Source of the DNA: Natranaerobius thermophilus JW/NM-WN-LF
GTDB taxonomy: Bacteria > Bacillota > Natranaerobiia > Natranaerobiales > Natranaerobiaceae
Direction: 5' to 3'
NCBI RefSeq assembly: GCF_000020005.1
Contig: NC_010718.1
Location: forward strand, 315,001-379,000
Length of the DNA stretch: 64,000 nt
The position numbers and the translations under genes are program-made. Below the pieces are notes generated by a model, which worked only from the letters and a program-made list of their open reading frames with translations, had not been told where the DNA came from and searched no databases. Positions 26,374-34,472 of this stretch are shown in pieces (position 1 is the first letter of the stretch; each line of letters opens with the position of its first letter).

Positions 26374-29172
26374 TTGTCTATGATTCCAGTAACAATAATG
26401 ACCAGCAATGAAAATGTTATTTCAATATCTGATAAAGAAAATATAATTTTAAAAAGCTTAGGGGAAAAGAAAACCGATGTTCAGCTAATTGCTGGTAACA
26501 GAACCTGCTGGATTAAGCTAAAGCTTGTTTCTAAAAAAGGTTTTGATAATATTTTTTATATGACAGAATCAGTGAAAGAAGAGTTAATGTTATCCGATTC
26601 CTATCAATTAAATTTGAAACTAACTGAACAAGGCCTTGAATTAGGTCCTTTTTTGGGTGTTTTAATCAGCGAAAGTAAACACGAAAAACTAGTGATTGGT
26701 GACTTTGATAGTATATACTCGAATTTTCAAAATTGGATGGCACAAAAAAATGGACTAATTTACTTTTTTACTCTAAAAGATATTGATATAAATAATCTAA
26801 TAGTCACAGGACATTATTGGGATAAAGATTCAAACTGGTCACAAAAGAAATTTCCTTTTCCTAAAGTAGTATATGACCGTTGCTTTGGATTAGAAGGAAG
26901 GGCTGATTCGTACAAACTAAGGTCCTTAGTAAATACTCATGGTCTTAACACATTTATTTATAACTGGCCTGTTAAAATTGGCAAACTGGAAACATACGAA
27001 TCTTTAAAAACATTCCCCTATTTAAAAGGAGTAATTCCGCCTTTTATAGATTACTCTCGAGAAAACCTGCAAAAATTTATTAATGACCACAAGGCCATCA
27101 TATTAAAACCGGATAAAATGTATAAAGGTAAAGGAATTGCTTCATTAGAAAAAAAAGACGAAAAATATATACTAAAATACAGTTTAGAAGATGAAACTAA
27201 TGAATCAGATAACGATCAAATCAAGCATGAATTTGAAGATCTAGATTCAGCTATACAAAAAATCAATGAAATTTTAGATATTTCTAGGGGGTATGTAATT
27301 CAAAAGAAAATAACCTTAGGGACTTTCTTAGGGAATAATTTTGATATTAGGGTGATGTTACAACGAAGACATCGTTATAAATGGGAGGTAACGGGAATAA
27401 ATGCTCGTATTTCACCAACTGATAGTATAATTACAAGTCCAAGAAGTGGTGGTAAGGTAATAGCTATAGATAAACTGCTTAAAAGGGTATTTCCAGGCAA
27501 AGAGGAGTACGTAAAAAATAGGATAATATCTGTTTCCAAAAGAATTGGCACATCTTTAGAAGAAAAATATGGGTTTATAGGAGAGCTAGGAGTTGACCTG
27601 GCATTAGAAGCTAATGGAGCTATTTCATTAATAGAAGTGAATAGTAAACCCTTAAAAGTTAGTTTTAACAGATTAAAAAATAAAGGGCTAAAAAAGAGAA
27701 TCAACCAAATCCCCATACTTCTAGGGTGTGAATTATCAGGGTTTGACCCAGCTAAAATTCATCCAAAACAAAAATTGACCTCTGAATACAACAAAAATGA
27801 TGTCTTTCAATTTAAGAAAAGTCCAAATAAAATTATTGGAAATGAATTAGAGTATCCGCCAATATATTTGAATAACTATCAAATAAAATTATTTAAGCTA
27901 AATGAATACGATAAAGTAGAAGTACAAATTGGACAAAAGAGTGAGGAAATGATAGTTAAACAACAAAATTTTGATAGTGATCCAAATTTTGTTTATCTTG
28001 ATAGTAAAGCTTACGAAGATTTTGCTATTCCAAGCAATACCTTAGTAAAGTTTATTGCTAAAAAAGGATCCAAACTCCAGTTTGGTATAACAATGGGGAT
28101 CACTATTTCATCAACTACATTTAAATTCTTAAAAAGCAACGAACAGGGTACAGAATTGGATGAAACCGTACATTTAGCAAGTCAATACGGTGTTATGTTT
28201 TATTGTATTGATTTAGAAAGTATAGATTGGAATAAGCAAACCATTAAAGGACTATATTATGATATAAATTCGCAAAAGTGGAGAGAATCTCAGTTACAGT
28301 TTCCTCAAATCCTTTATGATCAAGCTACTTACCCCGGTGAACCTGTTAGAAGACAGACTATAAAGGAGCAAAATCAATCATTAAGACAAAATCTTAGTGA
28401 ACTAGAAGCAATTAATAATAAGAGGTTTTTTGGTAAATGGGAAACATGGGATAGTGTCAACTTTTTTGAAGAATTGAAACAACATTTACCAGAGACTAGA
28501 ATACTAACTTCAAACAATTTGCATGAAATGTTAGCAAAATATCAAATGATATATTGTAAAAGTAATTATGGAAGCCATGGTACAGAAGTTGTTAGAATTT
28601 ATAATTATAATCATGGGTATTGCTGCGAAATAGGGGGGAAAACAGTAGAAACTTGGACTTTTTTAGATAAGAAGGTACTAATTAAATTTGTAATTGAACT
28701 TGTAGGAGAGAATGGAATTGTCCAACAGCCTGTTTATTTGGCTAATCTAAATGGCCGCCCCTTTGATATGAGAATTCTAGCTCAGAAGGATCATTCTAAC
28801 AGTTGGAGCCTTACGGTTATTTCAATTAGGATAGGTCAAAAAAATGCAGTTATAACTAATGTTGCCGGTGGGGCTGATGAGCTGATTGTTGTTCCAGGAG
28901 ATAAATTAGCATACCCAATCCCTGGTTGGGAAATCCTTCACGAGTTTACTACCAAAATATGTGATGCTATAGAAGCTTCTTTTGGAATGCAAGGGGAGAT
29001 TGGACTTGATGTAGCGGTGGATGTAAATCAACAGTTATGGTTAATTGAAGCAAATAGTAAACCAGATATAGCTGGTTTGAATAACGTAATGCCACAAATA
29101 GATTATAGAAGAATTTTATCTATGCCTATACTTTATGCTACTTACCTTTTAGATCAAATGGAATATGGTTAA
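26374..29172 (+). CDS. Double YheC/YheD-type ATP-grasp protein
   Basis: A 932-residue protein with two copies of the YheC/YheD endospore-coat-associated architecture. Each copy has an N-terminal module (FPKVVYDRCF near 170; FPQILYDQATYPG near 650) and a C-terminal ATP-grasp domain. The first ATP-grasp shows KPDKMYKGKGI, VIQKKI, FDIRVMLQRR and SLIEVNSKP. The second shows KSNYGSHGTEV, IVQQPVYL, FDMRILAQKD and WLIEANSKP. Bacillus relatives are single units of about 360-450 residues, so this is a fusion or internal duplication. ATP-grasp enzymes join carboxylates to amines, but no substrate is known. TTG 26374 lies eight bases after AAGGAGG. Confidence 0.85.
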   Translation: MSMIPVTIMTSNENVISISDKENIILKSLGEKKTDVQLIAGNRTCWIKLKLVSKKGFDNIFYMTESVKEELMLSDSYQLNLKLTEQGLELGPFLGVLISESKHEKLVIGDFDSIYSNFQNWMAQKNGLIYFFTLKDIDINNLIVTGHYWDKDSNWSQKKFPFPKVVYDRCFGLEGRADSYKLRSLVNTHGLNTFIYNWPVKIGKLETYESLKTFPYLKGVIPPFIDYSRENLQKFINDHKAIILKPDKMYKGKGIASLEKKDEKYILKYSLEDETNESDNDQIKHEFEDLDSAIQKINEILDISRGYVIQKKITLGTFLGNNFDIRVMLQRRHRYKWEVTGINARISPTDSIITSPRSGGKVIAIDKLLKRVFPGKEEYVKNRIISVSKRIGTSLEEKYGFIGELGVDLALEANGAISLIEVNSKPLKVSFNRLKNKGLKKRINQIPILLGCELSGFDPAKIHPKQKLTSEYNKNDVFQFKKSPNKIIGNELEYPPIYLNNYQIKLFKLNEYDKVEVQIGQKSEEMIVKQQNFDSDPNFVYLDSKAYEDFAIPSNTLVKFIAKKGSKLQFGITMGITISSTTFKFLKSNEQGTELDETVHLASQYGVMFYCIDLESIDWNKQTIKGLYYDINSQKWRESQLQFPQILYDQATYPGEPVRRQTIKEQNQSLRQNLSELEAINNKRFFGKWETWDSVNFFEELKQHLPETRILTSNNLHEMLAKYQMIYCKSNYGSHGTEVVRIYNYNHGYCCEIGGKTVETWTFLDKKVLIKFVIELVGENGIVQQPVYLANLNGRPFDMRILAQKDHSNSWSLTVISIRIGQKNAVITNVAGGADELIVVPGDKLAYPIPGWEILHEFTTKICDAIEASFGMQGEIGLDVAVDVNQQLWLIEANSKPDIAGLNNVMPQIDYRRILSMPILYATYLLDQMEYG

Positions 29173-29267
29173 TGGAACTGTTAATGTCCGGTATGGGTAC
29201 AAAATCAGCTAAAAATTAAAGTTTTCTTTTAAAGTTAGACTTTAAATCATGATAGAACGTAAACTGG

Positions 29268-29308
29268 CTGAGGTAGCAGTTAATCTGCTGCCTCGGTTAT
29301 TTTTTTAT
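29268..29308 (+). terminator. Terminator after the ATP-grasp gene
   Basis: CTGAGGTAGCAG (29268-29279) pairs with CTGCTGCCTCGG (29285-29296), with two G-T pairs, then TTATTTTTTT. Confidence 0.9.
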
Positions 29309-29382
29309 CTTGTGTTATAAGATTTGTGAAAATCCTTTCTGCCTCGAGTTTATGAAGTTATCATATTGGCAAAATAATTAAA

Positions 29383-30117
29383 TTAATATACAAGATCTCC
29401 TGATAAAAATTGTTTTGTAACTTTATGCTTTGGATTAGTAAAAAACTCGTCTTTATCGTTTATTTCCACTATTTTACCTTTATAAAGTAAACTGACTTTA
29501 GTTGCCAGTCTTTTAGCCTGAAATACATTATGAGTGACCATTACGACAGTTGCATTAAATTCATTTCTATAGTCTGCAATCATGTCTTCAATGATTTTTA
29601 CATTGGCAGGATCTAAGTTTGAAGTTGGTTCATCAAGGAGTATTACTTCAGGATTAAAAATTAACGCTCTGGCTAATGATACTCTTTGAGCTTCTCCACC
29701 TGATAATTTATCAGCTCTTTGATTTTTTAATTGTGTTAACCCTAGTTTATTAATGATTTTTTCTACTCTTTGGGAATCATAGTTTTGCTTTCTGATTTTT
29801 AGAGGATAAATAATATTTTGATATACTGAACTAGTCATTAAATAAGGCCTTTGAAAAACTGTGGTAACTTTTCGTCGAGTATGCAAATCAGGTAAGCTGT
29901 CCTTATTATATACCTTACCTAGAAAATGTACTTCTCCACTGTCAGTGTGTTCAATAAAATTCAAAATACGCAGTAATGTACTTTTCCCTGCACCGCTTGG
30001 ACCAACTAAACCTAAAATTTCACCTTTACGGATAGTTAGGCTATCGATATCTAGCACAGTTTTATCACTATAGGTCTTAGAAATATTTTGTAGATTATAT
30101 ATCACTTTATCAGTCAC
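29383..30117 (-). CDS. tupC: Tungstate ABC transporter ATP-binding protein
   Basis: ATPase that powers tungstate uptake. Walker A is GPSGAGKSTLL, the signature KLSGGEAQRVSLA and Walker B VILLDEPTSNLDP. The 245 residues lack the C-terminal regulatory domain of molybdate ModC, as in TupC. GTG 30117 lies about ten bases after AAGGAAG; an in-frame TTG at 30123 is closer. Either start overlaps the tupB stop. Substrate is inferred from the binding protein encoded in the same operon. Confidence 0.9.
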   Translation of the reverse strand: MTDKVIYNLQNISKTYSDKTVLDIDSLTIRKGEILGLVGPSGAGKSTLLRILNFIEHTDSGEVHFLGKVYNKDSLPDLHTRRKVTTVFQRPYLMTSSVYQNIIYPLKIRKQNYDSQRVEKIINKLGLTQLKNQRADKLSGGEAQRVSLARALIFNPEVILLDEPTSNLDPANVKIIEDMIADYRNEFNATVVMVTHNVFQAKRLATKVSLLYKGKIVEINDKDEFFTNPKHKVTKQFLSGDLVY

Positions 30118-30814
30118 GGCCAATCAACTTCCTTTTTTGAAAATGTAGCATGATAAAATTAACAATGAAAGTTATAGTTAAAAGAATTAACCCAAAACTC
30201 ATGGCAAGTCCAAAATTACCTTGTCTTGTTTCTAGAACAATGGCAGTTGTAAGGACCCTGGTTTTACCTGCAATATTTCCTCCCACCATCATAACTGCAC
30301 CAACTTCTGATATAATAGCCCCAAAACCTGCAATAACAGATACTAAAACTCCGAGTCTTGCTTCTTTAACTGTTGCCCAAAGGATTTGACGTCTAGTAGC
30401 TCCGAGAGCTTTTAGTTGGAGCAAAAGATTTTGATTAACTCCCATAACGGCAGTCATAGTGAAACCTGCTACTAATGGAAAAGATATGACAGATTGAGCA
30501 ACAATCATGGCTCTTGTCGTATATAACCACTCCAAGGAACCAAAAGGGCCAACATTTGAGAATAAGATGAAAACAAATAAGCCAATGACTACGGGTGGAA
30601 AACCCATGCCAGTATATAAAAGAGCAACCACCAGATGTTTACCAGGAAAATTAGTCAAACCAAGAAAAGCACCTAATGGTATCCCAATTATGGCAGCAAT
30701 TAAAAGAGCTATTCCTGATACCATCATTGAAACTGAAATTATATTCATCACATAAGGGTCAAAACTGATTAATAACTCTATAGCTTCTGAAAGTCCGGAT
30801 ATAAATGCATCCAT
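30110..30814 (-). CDS. tupB: Tungstate ABC transporter permease
   Basis: Inner-membrane channel of 234 residues with five or six helices. The EAA loop, which contacts the ATPase, reads QLKALGATRRQILWATVKEA. The GPFGSLEWLYTTRAMIVAQS segment is typical of TupB. It is encoded 27 bases after tupA and overlaps tupC, forming the usual tupA-tupB-tupC order. Confidence 0.92.
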   Translation of the reverse strand: MDAFISGLSEAIELLISFDPYVMNIISVSMMVSGIALLIAAIIGIPLGAFLGLTNFPGKHLVVALLYTGMGFPPVVIGLFVFILFSNVGPFGSLEWLYTTRAMIVAQSVISFPLVAGFTMTAVMGVNQNLLLQLKALGATRRQILWATVKEARLGVLVSVIAGFGAIISEVGAVMMVGGNIAGKTRVLTTAIVLETRQGNFGLAMSFGLILLTITFIVNFIMLHFQKRKLIGRD

Positions 30815-30841
30815 ATTGTCCCTCCATAAAAGTATGAGTGT

Positions 30842-31678
30842 CTAGTCGGTATTCGGAAAAAATAAAGGTTGGCCGTACTCTTCAATTCCAAACTCGGAAA
30901 TTTTTTGCTGAATATCATCTCTCACAAAGAATTCTACCAGCTCATTAGCTGCTTCGTAATTAACATTTTCATGGGTGTCAGGATTTACTGGGATAATTCC
31001 GTACGGGTTTGTAAGCATATCATCATCTTCAAAGACAATTTGGAGATTTTCTATACTATCTTCCATAGAAAGAAAAGTCCCTCTATCTGAAATACTATAA
31101 GCTCTCATTTCGTTAGCCGCAATTAAAGTATCTCCCATACCTTGACCTAAGGAATCATACCATTCTTTTCCCTCAATGTCTAATTGGAACTCTTCCCAAA
31201 GGGTGGTCTCTTTTACATGAGTCCCAGATTTATCTCCTCTTGAGCTAAAGGTGGAATCTCCTTCTTTTCCTATCTGATAGATTAAAGACATTGCTTCGTC
31301 TAAATCATTGGCTTCTGAAACTTTCGCTGGATCCTCTGTAGGTCCCAAGATCACGAAATCATTGTACATTACAGGAAAACGTTCAGTCCCGTAACCATCG
31401 TTAACGAATTCTTTTTCCAGTTCCTTTGCATGAACAAGTAAAATGTCCGCATCACCACTTCGTCCAATTTCTAAAGCCTGTCCAGTCCCAACAGTTATAA
31501 CATCCACTTCATAACCTGTTTCGTCTCCAAAGATTGGCAACAATTCATCTAATAATCCCGAATCTTCAGTACTGGTTGTAGTTGCCATAGTTAATACCGA
31601 TGTTTCATCTTCAGAACATCCAATTAAAGTTAGAGTTAATGTTAATCCCAAAATCAAAGCTAGTGTTTTTTGTAACAT
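30842..31678 (-). CDS. tupA: Tungstate-binding lipoprotein
   Basis: Extracellular substrate-binding protein for tungstate. A signal peptide (LALILGLTLTLTLIGC) ends in a good lipobox with cysteine 20 or so. The mature N-terminus LTMATTTSTEDSGLLDELLP carries the TTTS-type motif and GLL of TupA, which separates it from ModA. Further family segments include ADILLVHAKELEKEFV and SRGDKSGTHVKE. ATG 31678 lies nine bases after GAGGTG; the frame extends upstream without a signal. Tungstate rather than molybdate is preferred from family motifs. Confidence 0.92.
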   Translation of the reverse strand: MLQKTLALILGLTLTLTLIGCSEDETSVLTMATTTSTEDSGLLDELLPIFGDETGYEVDVITVGTGQALEIGRSGDADILLVHAKELEKEFVNDGYGTERFPVMYNDFVILGPTEDPAKVSEANDLDEAMSLIYQIGKEGDSTFSSRGDKSGTHVKETTLWEEFQLDIEGKEWYDSLGQGMGDTLIAANEMRAYSISDRGTFLSMEDSIENLQIVFEDDDMLTNPYGIIPVNPDTHENVNYEAANELVEFFVRDDIQQKISEFGIEEYGQPLFFPNTD

Positions 31679-31708
31679 GATTGTAATCACCTCATTACTA
31701 TAAGCTAA

Positions 31709-31771
31709 CGCTATGTCGTGACAAACATAGCGCATGATAATTATTCTATATAAAAATTTAAAATCCTGCAA
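31709..31771 (-). promoter_or_regulatory. tupA promoter and ModE-like operator 1
   Basis: On the minus strand TTGCAG and TAGAAT are 17 bases apart (31743-31771). Just downstream lies the perfect palindrome CGCTATGT-N8-ACATAGCG (31709-31732). Two near copies precede or follow the ModE-like gene region. The site suits repression by the ModE-like protein when metal oxyanion is plentiful. Confidence 0.8.
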
Positions 31772-31901
31772 TTTTTATAATTAACTATATTAAAATTTTT
31801 GTAAAAATATGTTGTAATGATAAACTAGATCAACAAATTTTTGGAGGATACTTTTTGTTAATTGAATTGATCACATGATATTATATACTAGGGGTGTAAA
31901 A

Positions 31902-32252
31902 ATGAAAATTAAATTTAAGCTTTGGGTAGAAAACAATGATGGTGAATTGATAATTGGGGAAGGTTTACTTAAATTACTTTTAGCAATAAAGGAAACAGGT
32001 TCTATAAGTAAAGCTTCCGAAAAACTAAATATGTCATATCGCACAGCGTGGGGAAGATTAAAAAAAGTAGAAGATAGACTTAACTGTAAATTGATTGAGA
32101 AAAAATATGGTGGGGAAAGTGGTGGAGGGACTACTCTTACTGAAAAAGGAGATATACTGCTAAAAAACTATGATGAGCTATACCACAAAACTGAGAATTA
32201 TGTACAAGAACAATTTGAGGAATTTTTAGATTCTAATTTTTTTAAGGACTAG
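31902..32252 (+). CDS. ModE-like molybdate/tungstate regulator, DNA-binding domain only
   Basis: A 116-residue winged helix-turn-helix protein like the N-terminal domain of ModE: IGEGLLKLLLAIKETGSISK, then ASEKLNMSYRTAWGRLKKVE and GGGTTLTEKGDILLKNYDEL. It lacks the C-terminal molbindin domains that bind the oxyanion in E. coli ModE. A separate Mop protein is encoded at 40,266, so sensing may be divided between two proteins. ATG 31902 follows GGGGTG. It is divergent from tupABC and close to three palindromes that are likely its operators. Confidence 0.88.
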   Translation: MKIKFKLWVENNDGELIIGEGLLKLLLAIKETGSISKASEKLNMSYRTAWGRLKKVEDRLNCKLIEKKYGGESGGGTTLTEKGDILLKNYDELYHKTENYVQEQFEEFLDSNFFKD

Positions 32253-32348
32253 AATAATAACTCAAATAAATTTTTTTGAGCGAATTAAAATTTTATTCTT
32301 CCTTAAGGAAGGAATTCTTATAAAAATATTGAAAATAGATATATATAG

Positions 32349-32372
32349 CGATATGTCAACACAGACATAACG
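32349..32372. promoter_or_regulatory. ModE-like operator 2
   Basis: CGATATGT-N8-ACATAACG matches operators 1 and 3 in half-sites and spacing, with two arm differences. It lies about 100 bp after the ModE-like gene, 340 bp before the ECF operon. No nearby promoter is clear. Confidence 0.7.
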
Positions 32373-32393
32373 AGCCCCCTTTTTATTAATATG

Positions 32394-32590
32394 GCTGTAT
32401 TAAATTGAACGTTGATAACTGTAAAATTTCACTATTTATCCTTGAATAAGATCAGCAAATAAGCAGCATGTTATTTGCTGATCTTGTCCTCTGTTTACTT
32501 ATCATGTTCACTCGTTAAGAGTACTGTCAAATCCGAATAATCCGTCAATTGAAAATTTACAGTATCAACAATAAATATAACAGCTCCATT
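32394..32590. repeat. Dispersed hairpin repeat, copy C (long form)
   Basis: The arm GTTGATAACTGTAAAATTT (32411-32429) and its inverse AAAATTTACAGTATCAAC (32552-32569) enclose about 120 bp. Inside lies a perfect 15-base hairpin, AAGATCAGCAAATAA with TTATTTGCTGATCTT (32448-32462 and 32471-32485). The outer flanks match copy A. There is no transposase; it behaves like a miniature non-coding element. Confidence 0.75.
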
Positions 32591-32629
32591 AATACAAGCC
32601 ATTATTAAAGAGAGAGTTTTTTTGTTTTT

Positions 32630-32664
32630 CGCTATGTACAACAAAACATATCGCATGGTATAAT
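32630..32664 (+). promoter_or_regulatory. ECF operon promoter with ModE-like operator 3
   Basis: CGCTATGT-N8-ACATATCG (32630-32653) is the third copy of the palindrome. A TATAAT box (32659-32664) lies just after it and TGTACA (32635-32640), 18 bases upstream, could be the -35 within the operator. Binding would block the promoter of the operon that begins at 32713. Confidence 0.75.
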
Positions 32665-32712
32665 AAGTTACAAATATAACAAGCGTTCTATTTATGAAGG
32701 GAGAGGATTCAA

Positions 32713-33858
32713 ATGTTTAAATTATTTAAAAGTTTTGTTAAAATGTTTGTCATTTTATCTTTGTTAGTTGTTTTAACTGGATGTGGAGGGGAAGATATGA
32801 CTGATCAAAAAGAGGATAGTGCAAATGGAGAAGTTGCCGATGAATACCCGGGAGAAAAGGATGTAATCACAATTGTTTGTGAAGAAGATGGAGAGTTTGA
32901 GTTTAGCGTAGAAGAGTTGATGGAGCTAAAATCAGTAACAGAAGACATAGTTAGAACAGATGATGACGGTGAAATCGAGGATGAGTATCCAATTAAAGGA
33001 ACATTATTTAAAGATCTATTAGCATTAATAGATAAAGACAGTGATAATTTAGATGCCATTAGATTAACAGCCGGTGATGGTTATTCAGTTAAAGTACCAG
33101 ATGAAATTTTAGAGAATAGGGATGTTATTCTTGCTTATGAAATTGATAATGAACCCTTGCATGAAGATACAAGACCAATTAGGGCATTTATTCCTGAAGA
33201 AGAAGCAATGTATTGGGTTAGTAATCTGGTAGAGATAGAGTTAGTTGGCTATGATGCTGAAATTAGTGACCAAGAAGCTTCTACACTAGAAGAAATTAAC
33301 TTTTTAGAGACTTTGGTATTAGAATTAGATGAGATTGATTATGAAGGCGAAGATGAAGGTAAAGCTGTTAAAACATCAGACTTATTTTCAGATTTAGATA
33401 CAACCCAGGACGTCTACTTACTGGCTTCAGATGGATTTGACAAAAATGAAGAGTATAAAACTTTTATCGATGCTTATATTTTAACCGAAGGAGATAACAC
33501 GCCTGCTTTTAGGTCTCCAGAACTCCCTCGGGGGATGCATGTTAGAGACCTAGTTTGGATTTTAACAGGTGAAACTGGCTTCTTCTCAGTAGAACAAGGA
33601 ATGGAAAAATTTGAAGAGATGTCAGTAGAAGATGATACGGGTGTATCTTTAAAAGATTTAGTGGACAAGTTTGGCCTTTCTGAATCTGACAAATATGAAC
33701 TTGAGGCAATTGACGGATATTCCGTGGAAATAGATCGTGAAGATTTATCTTCAGGTATTGTTTACATTAGAGATAGTGGAGAAGTTTCATCAGCTTTTGA
33801 TGGGCTTCCAAGAAGTAAAGCCGTAAAAGACCTATTATCTATACGACCAGTAAAGTAA
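32713..33858 (+). CDS. Lipoprotein with repeated molybdopterin-domain-like modules
   Basis: Predicted surface lipoprotein of 381 residues, with signal VILSLLVVLTGC and cysteine 24. After an acidic linker come about three modules resembling the sulfite-oxidase-type molybdopterin-binding domain (PF00174). The best (about 50-178) reads FSVEELMEL, IKGTLFKDLLALI, LTAGDGYSVKVP, DVILAYEIDNEPL and YWVSNLVEIEL. The others have ASDGFD near 242 and AIDGYSVEI near 335. The first-module pattern of DGYS, bulky acidic turn and YE-NG/NEPL is typical of the family. The conserved cofactor-coordinating cysteine is not seen, so it is more likely a binding protein than an enzyme. It heads the ECF operon. Confidence 0.75.
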   Translation: MFKLFKSFVKMFVILSLLVVLTGCGGEDMTDQKEDSANGEVADEYPGEKDVITIVCEEDGEFEFSVEELMELKSVTEDIVRTDDDGEIEDEYPIKGTLFKDLLALIDKDSDNLDAIRLTAGDGYSVKVPDEILENRDVILAYEIDNEPLHEDTRPIRAFIPEEEAMYWVSNLVEIELVGYDAEISDQEASTLEEINFLETLVLELDEIDYEGEDEGKAVKTSDLFSDLDTTQDVYLLASDGFDKNEEYKTFIDAYILTEGDNTPAFRSPELPRGMHVRDLVWILTGETGFFSVEQGMEKFEEMSVEDDTGVSLKDLVDKFGLSESDKYELEAIDGYSVEIDREDLSSGIVYIRDSGEVSSAFDGLPRSKAVKDLLSIRPVK

Positions 33859-33893
33859 CTATTAGAAAGTAGTTTAGTGAAAGGTGGGATAGA

Positions 33894-34445
33894 ATGGCTG
33901 CAATTAATACGATACTAAAAAGATTTTCCATATTTGATTTAATCGTCATATCTTTGATGGCTGGTTTGGGACTTGCTACAAAACCCGTTATTGTTCCTTT
34001 AGCCCATATTATTACAGGGCCCTTGTTCATACCTGGTGGTGTTGTGGCCGGTGGTTTTTACATGATGTGGATTGTAATAGGTGCAGGTCTTGTAGGTAAG
34101 TTAGGGACAGCTACATTAATTGCAGCTGTTCAGGCTATAGTCATCATGGCAATTGGTTTTTTGGGAACCCACGGATTTATGAGCCTATTCACATATATAT
34201 TACCAGGTCTAGCAGTAGATTTAATATTCTTAGTTTCGAGACATAGAGGATGCTGTATTGGTTGTTGCTTTGTGGCCGGGATAGCTGCCAATATTAGCGG
34301 GACTTTTCTGGTAAACCTGGTCTTTTTTAGGCTGCCCTTTATTCCATTGGTACTAAGTTTATCGGCAGCTTCTTTATCTGGAGGACTTGGAGGAATTATA
34401 GCCAACGCAGTAGTAAAACAGTTTAAAAGTAAACTTCAGATATAA
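33894..34445 (+). CDS. ECF transporter substrate-specific (S) component
   Basis: A small membrane protein of 183 residues with about six helices, the size and shape of an ECF S-component. Motifs include AGLGLATKPVIVPLAHIITG, PGGVVAGGFYMMWIV and SLSGGLGGIIANAVV. It confers substrate choice on the ECF complex encoded by ecfA1, ecfA2 and ecfT farther down the operon. A cysteine group (HRGCCIGCC) in one loop is notable. I cannot assign it to a known vitamin; the operon context suggests a molybdenum or tungsten cofactor-related substrate. ATG follows AAAGGTGGG. Confidence 0.8.
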   Translation: MAAINTILKRFSIFDLIVISLMAGLGLATKPVIVPLAHIITGPLFIPGGVVAGGFYMMWIVIGAGLVGKLGTATLIAAVQAIVIMAIGFLGTHGFMSLFTYILPGLAVDLIFLVSRHRGCCIGCCFVAGIAANISGTFLVNLVFFRLPFIPLVLSLSAASLSGGLGGIIANAVVKQFKSKLQI

Positions 34446-34472
34446 GCTGACACAAGTATAAGGAGGGATTCA

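Noticed and set aside
31843-31874. A seven-codon TTG leader peptide ahead of the ModE-like gene, behind GGAGG
   Set aside because: Too short to support from one sequence, and the true ModE-like start at 31902 has its own ribosome site.
33839-34405. Minus-strand frames across the S-component gene
   Set aside because: They mirror a hydrophobic plus-strand gene with a clear ribosome site and operon position.
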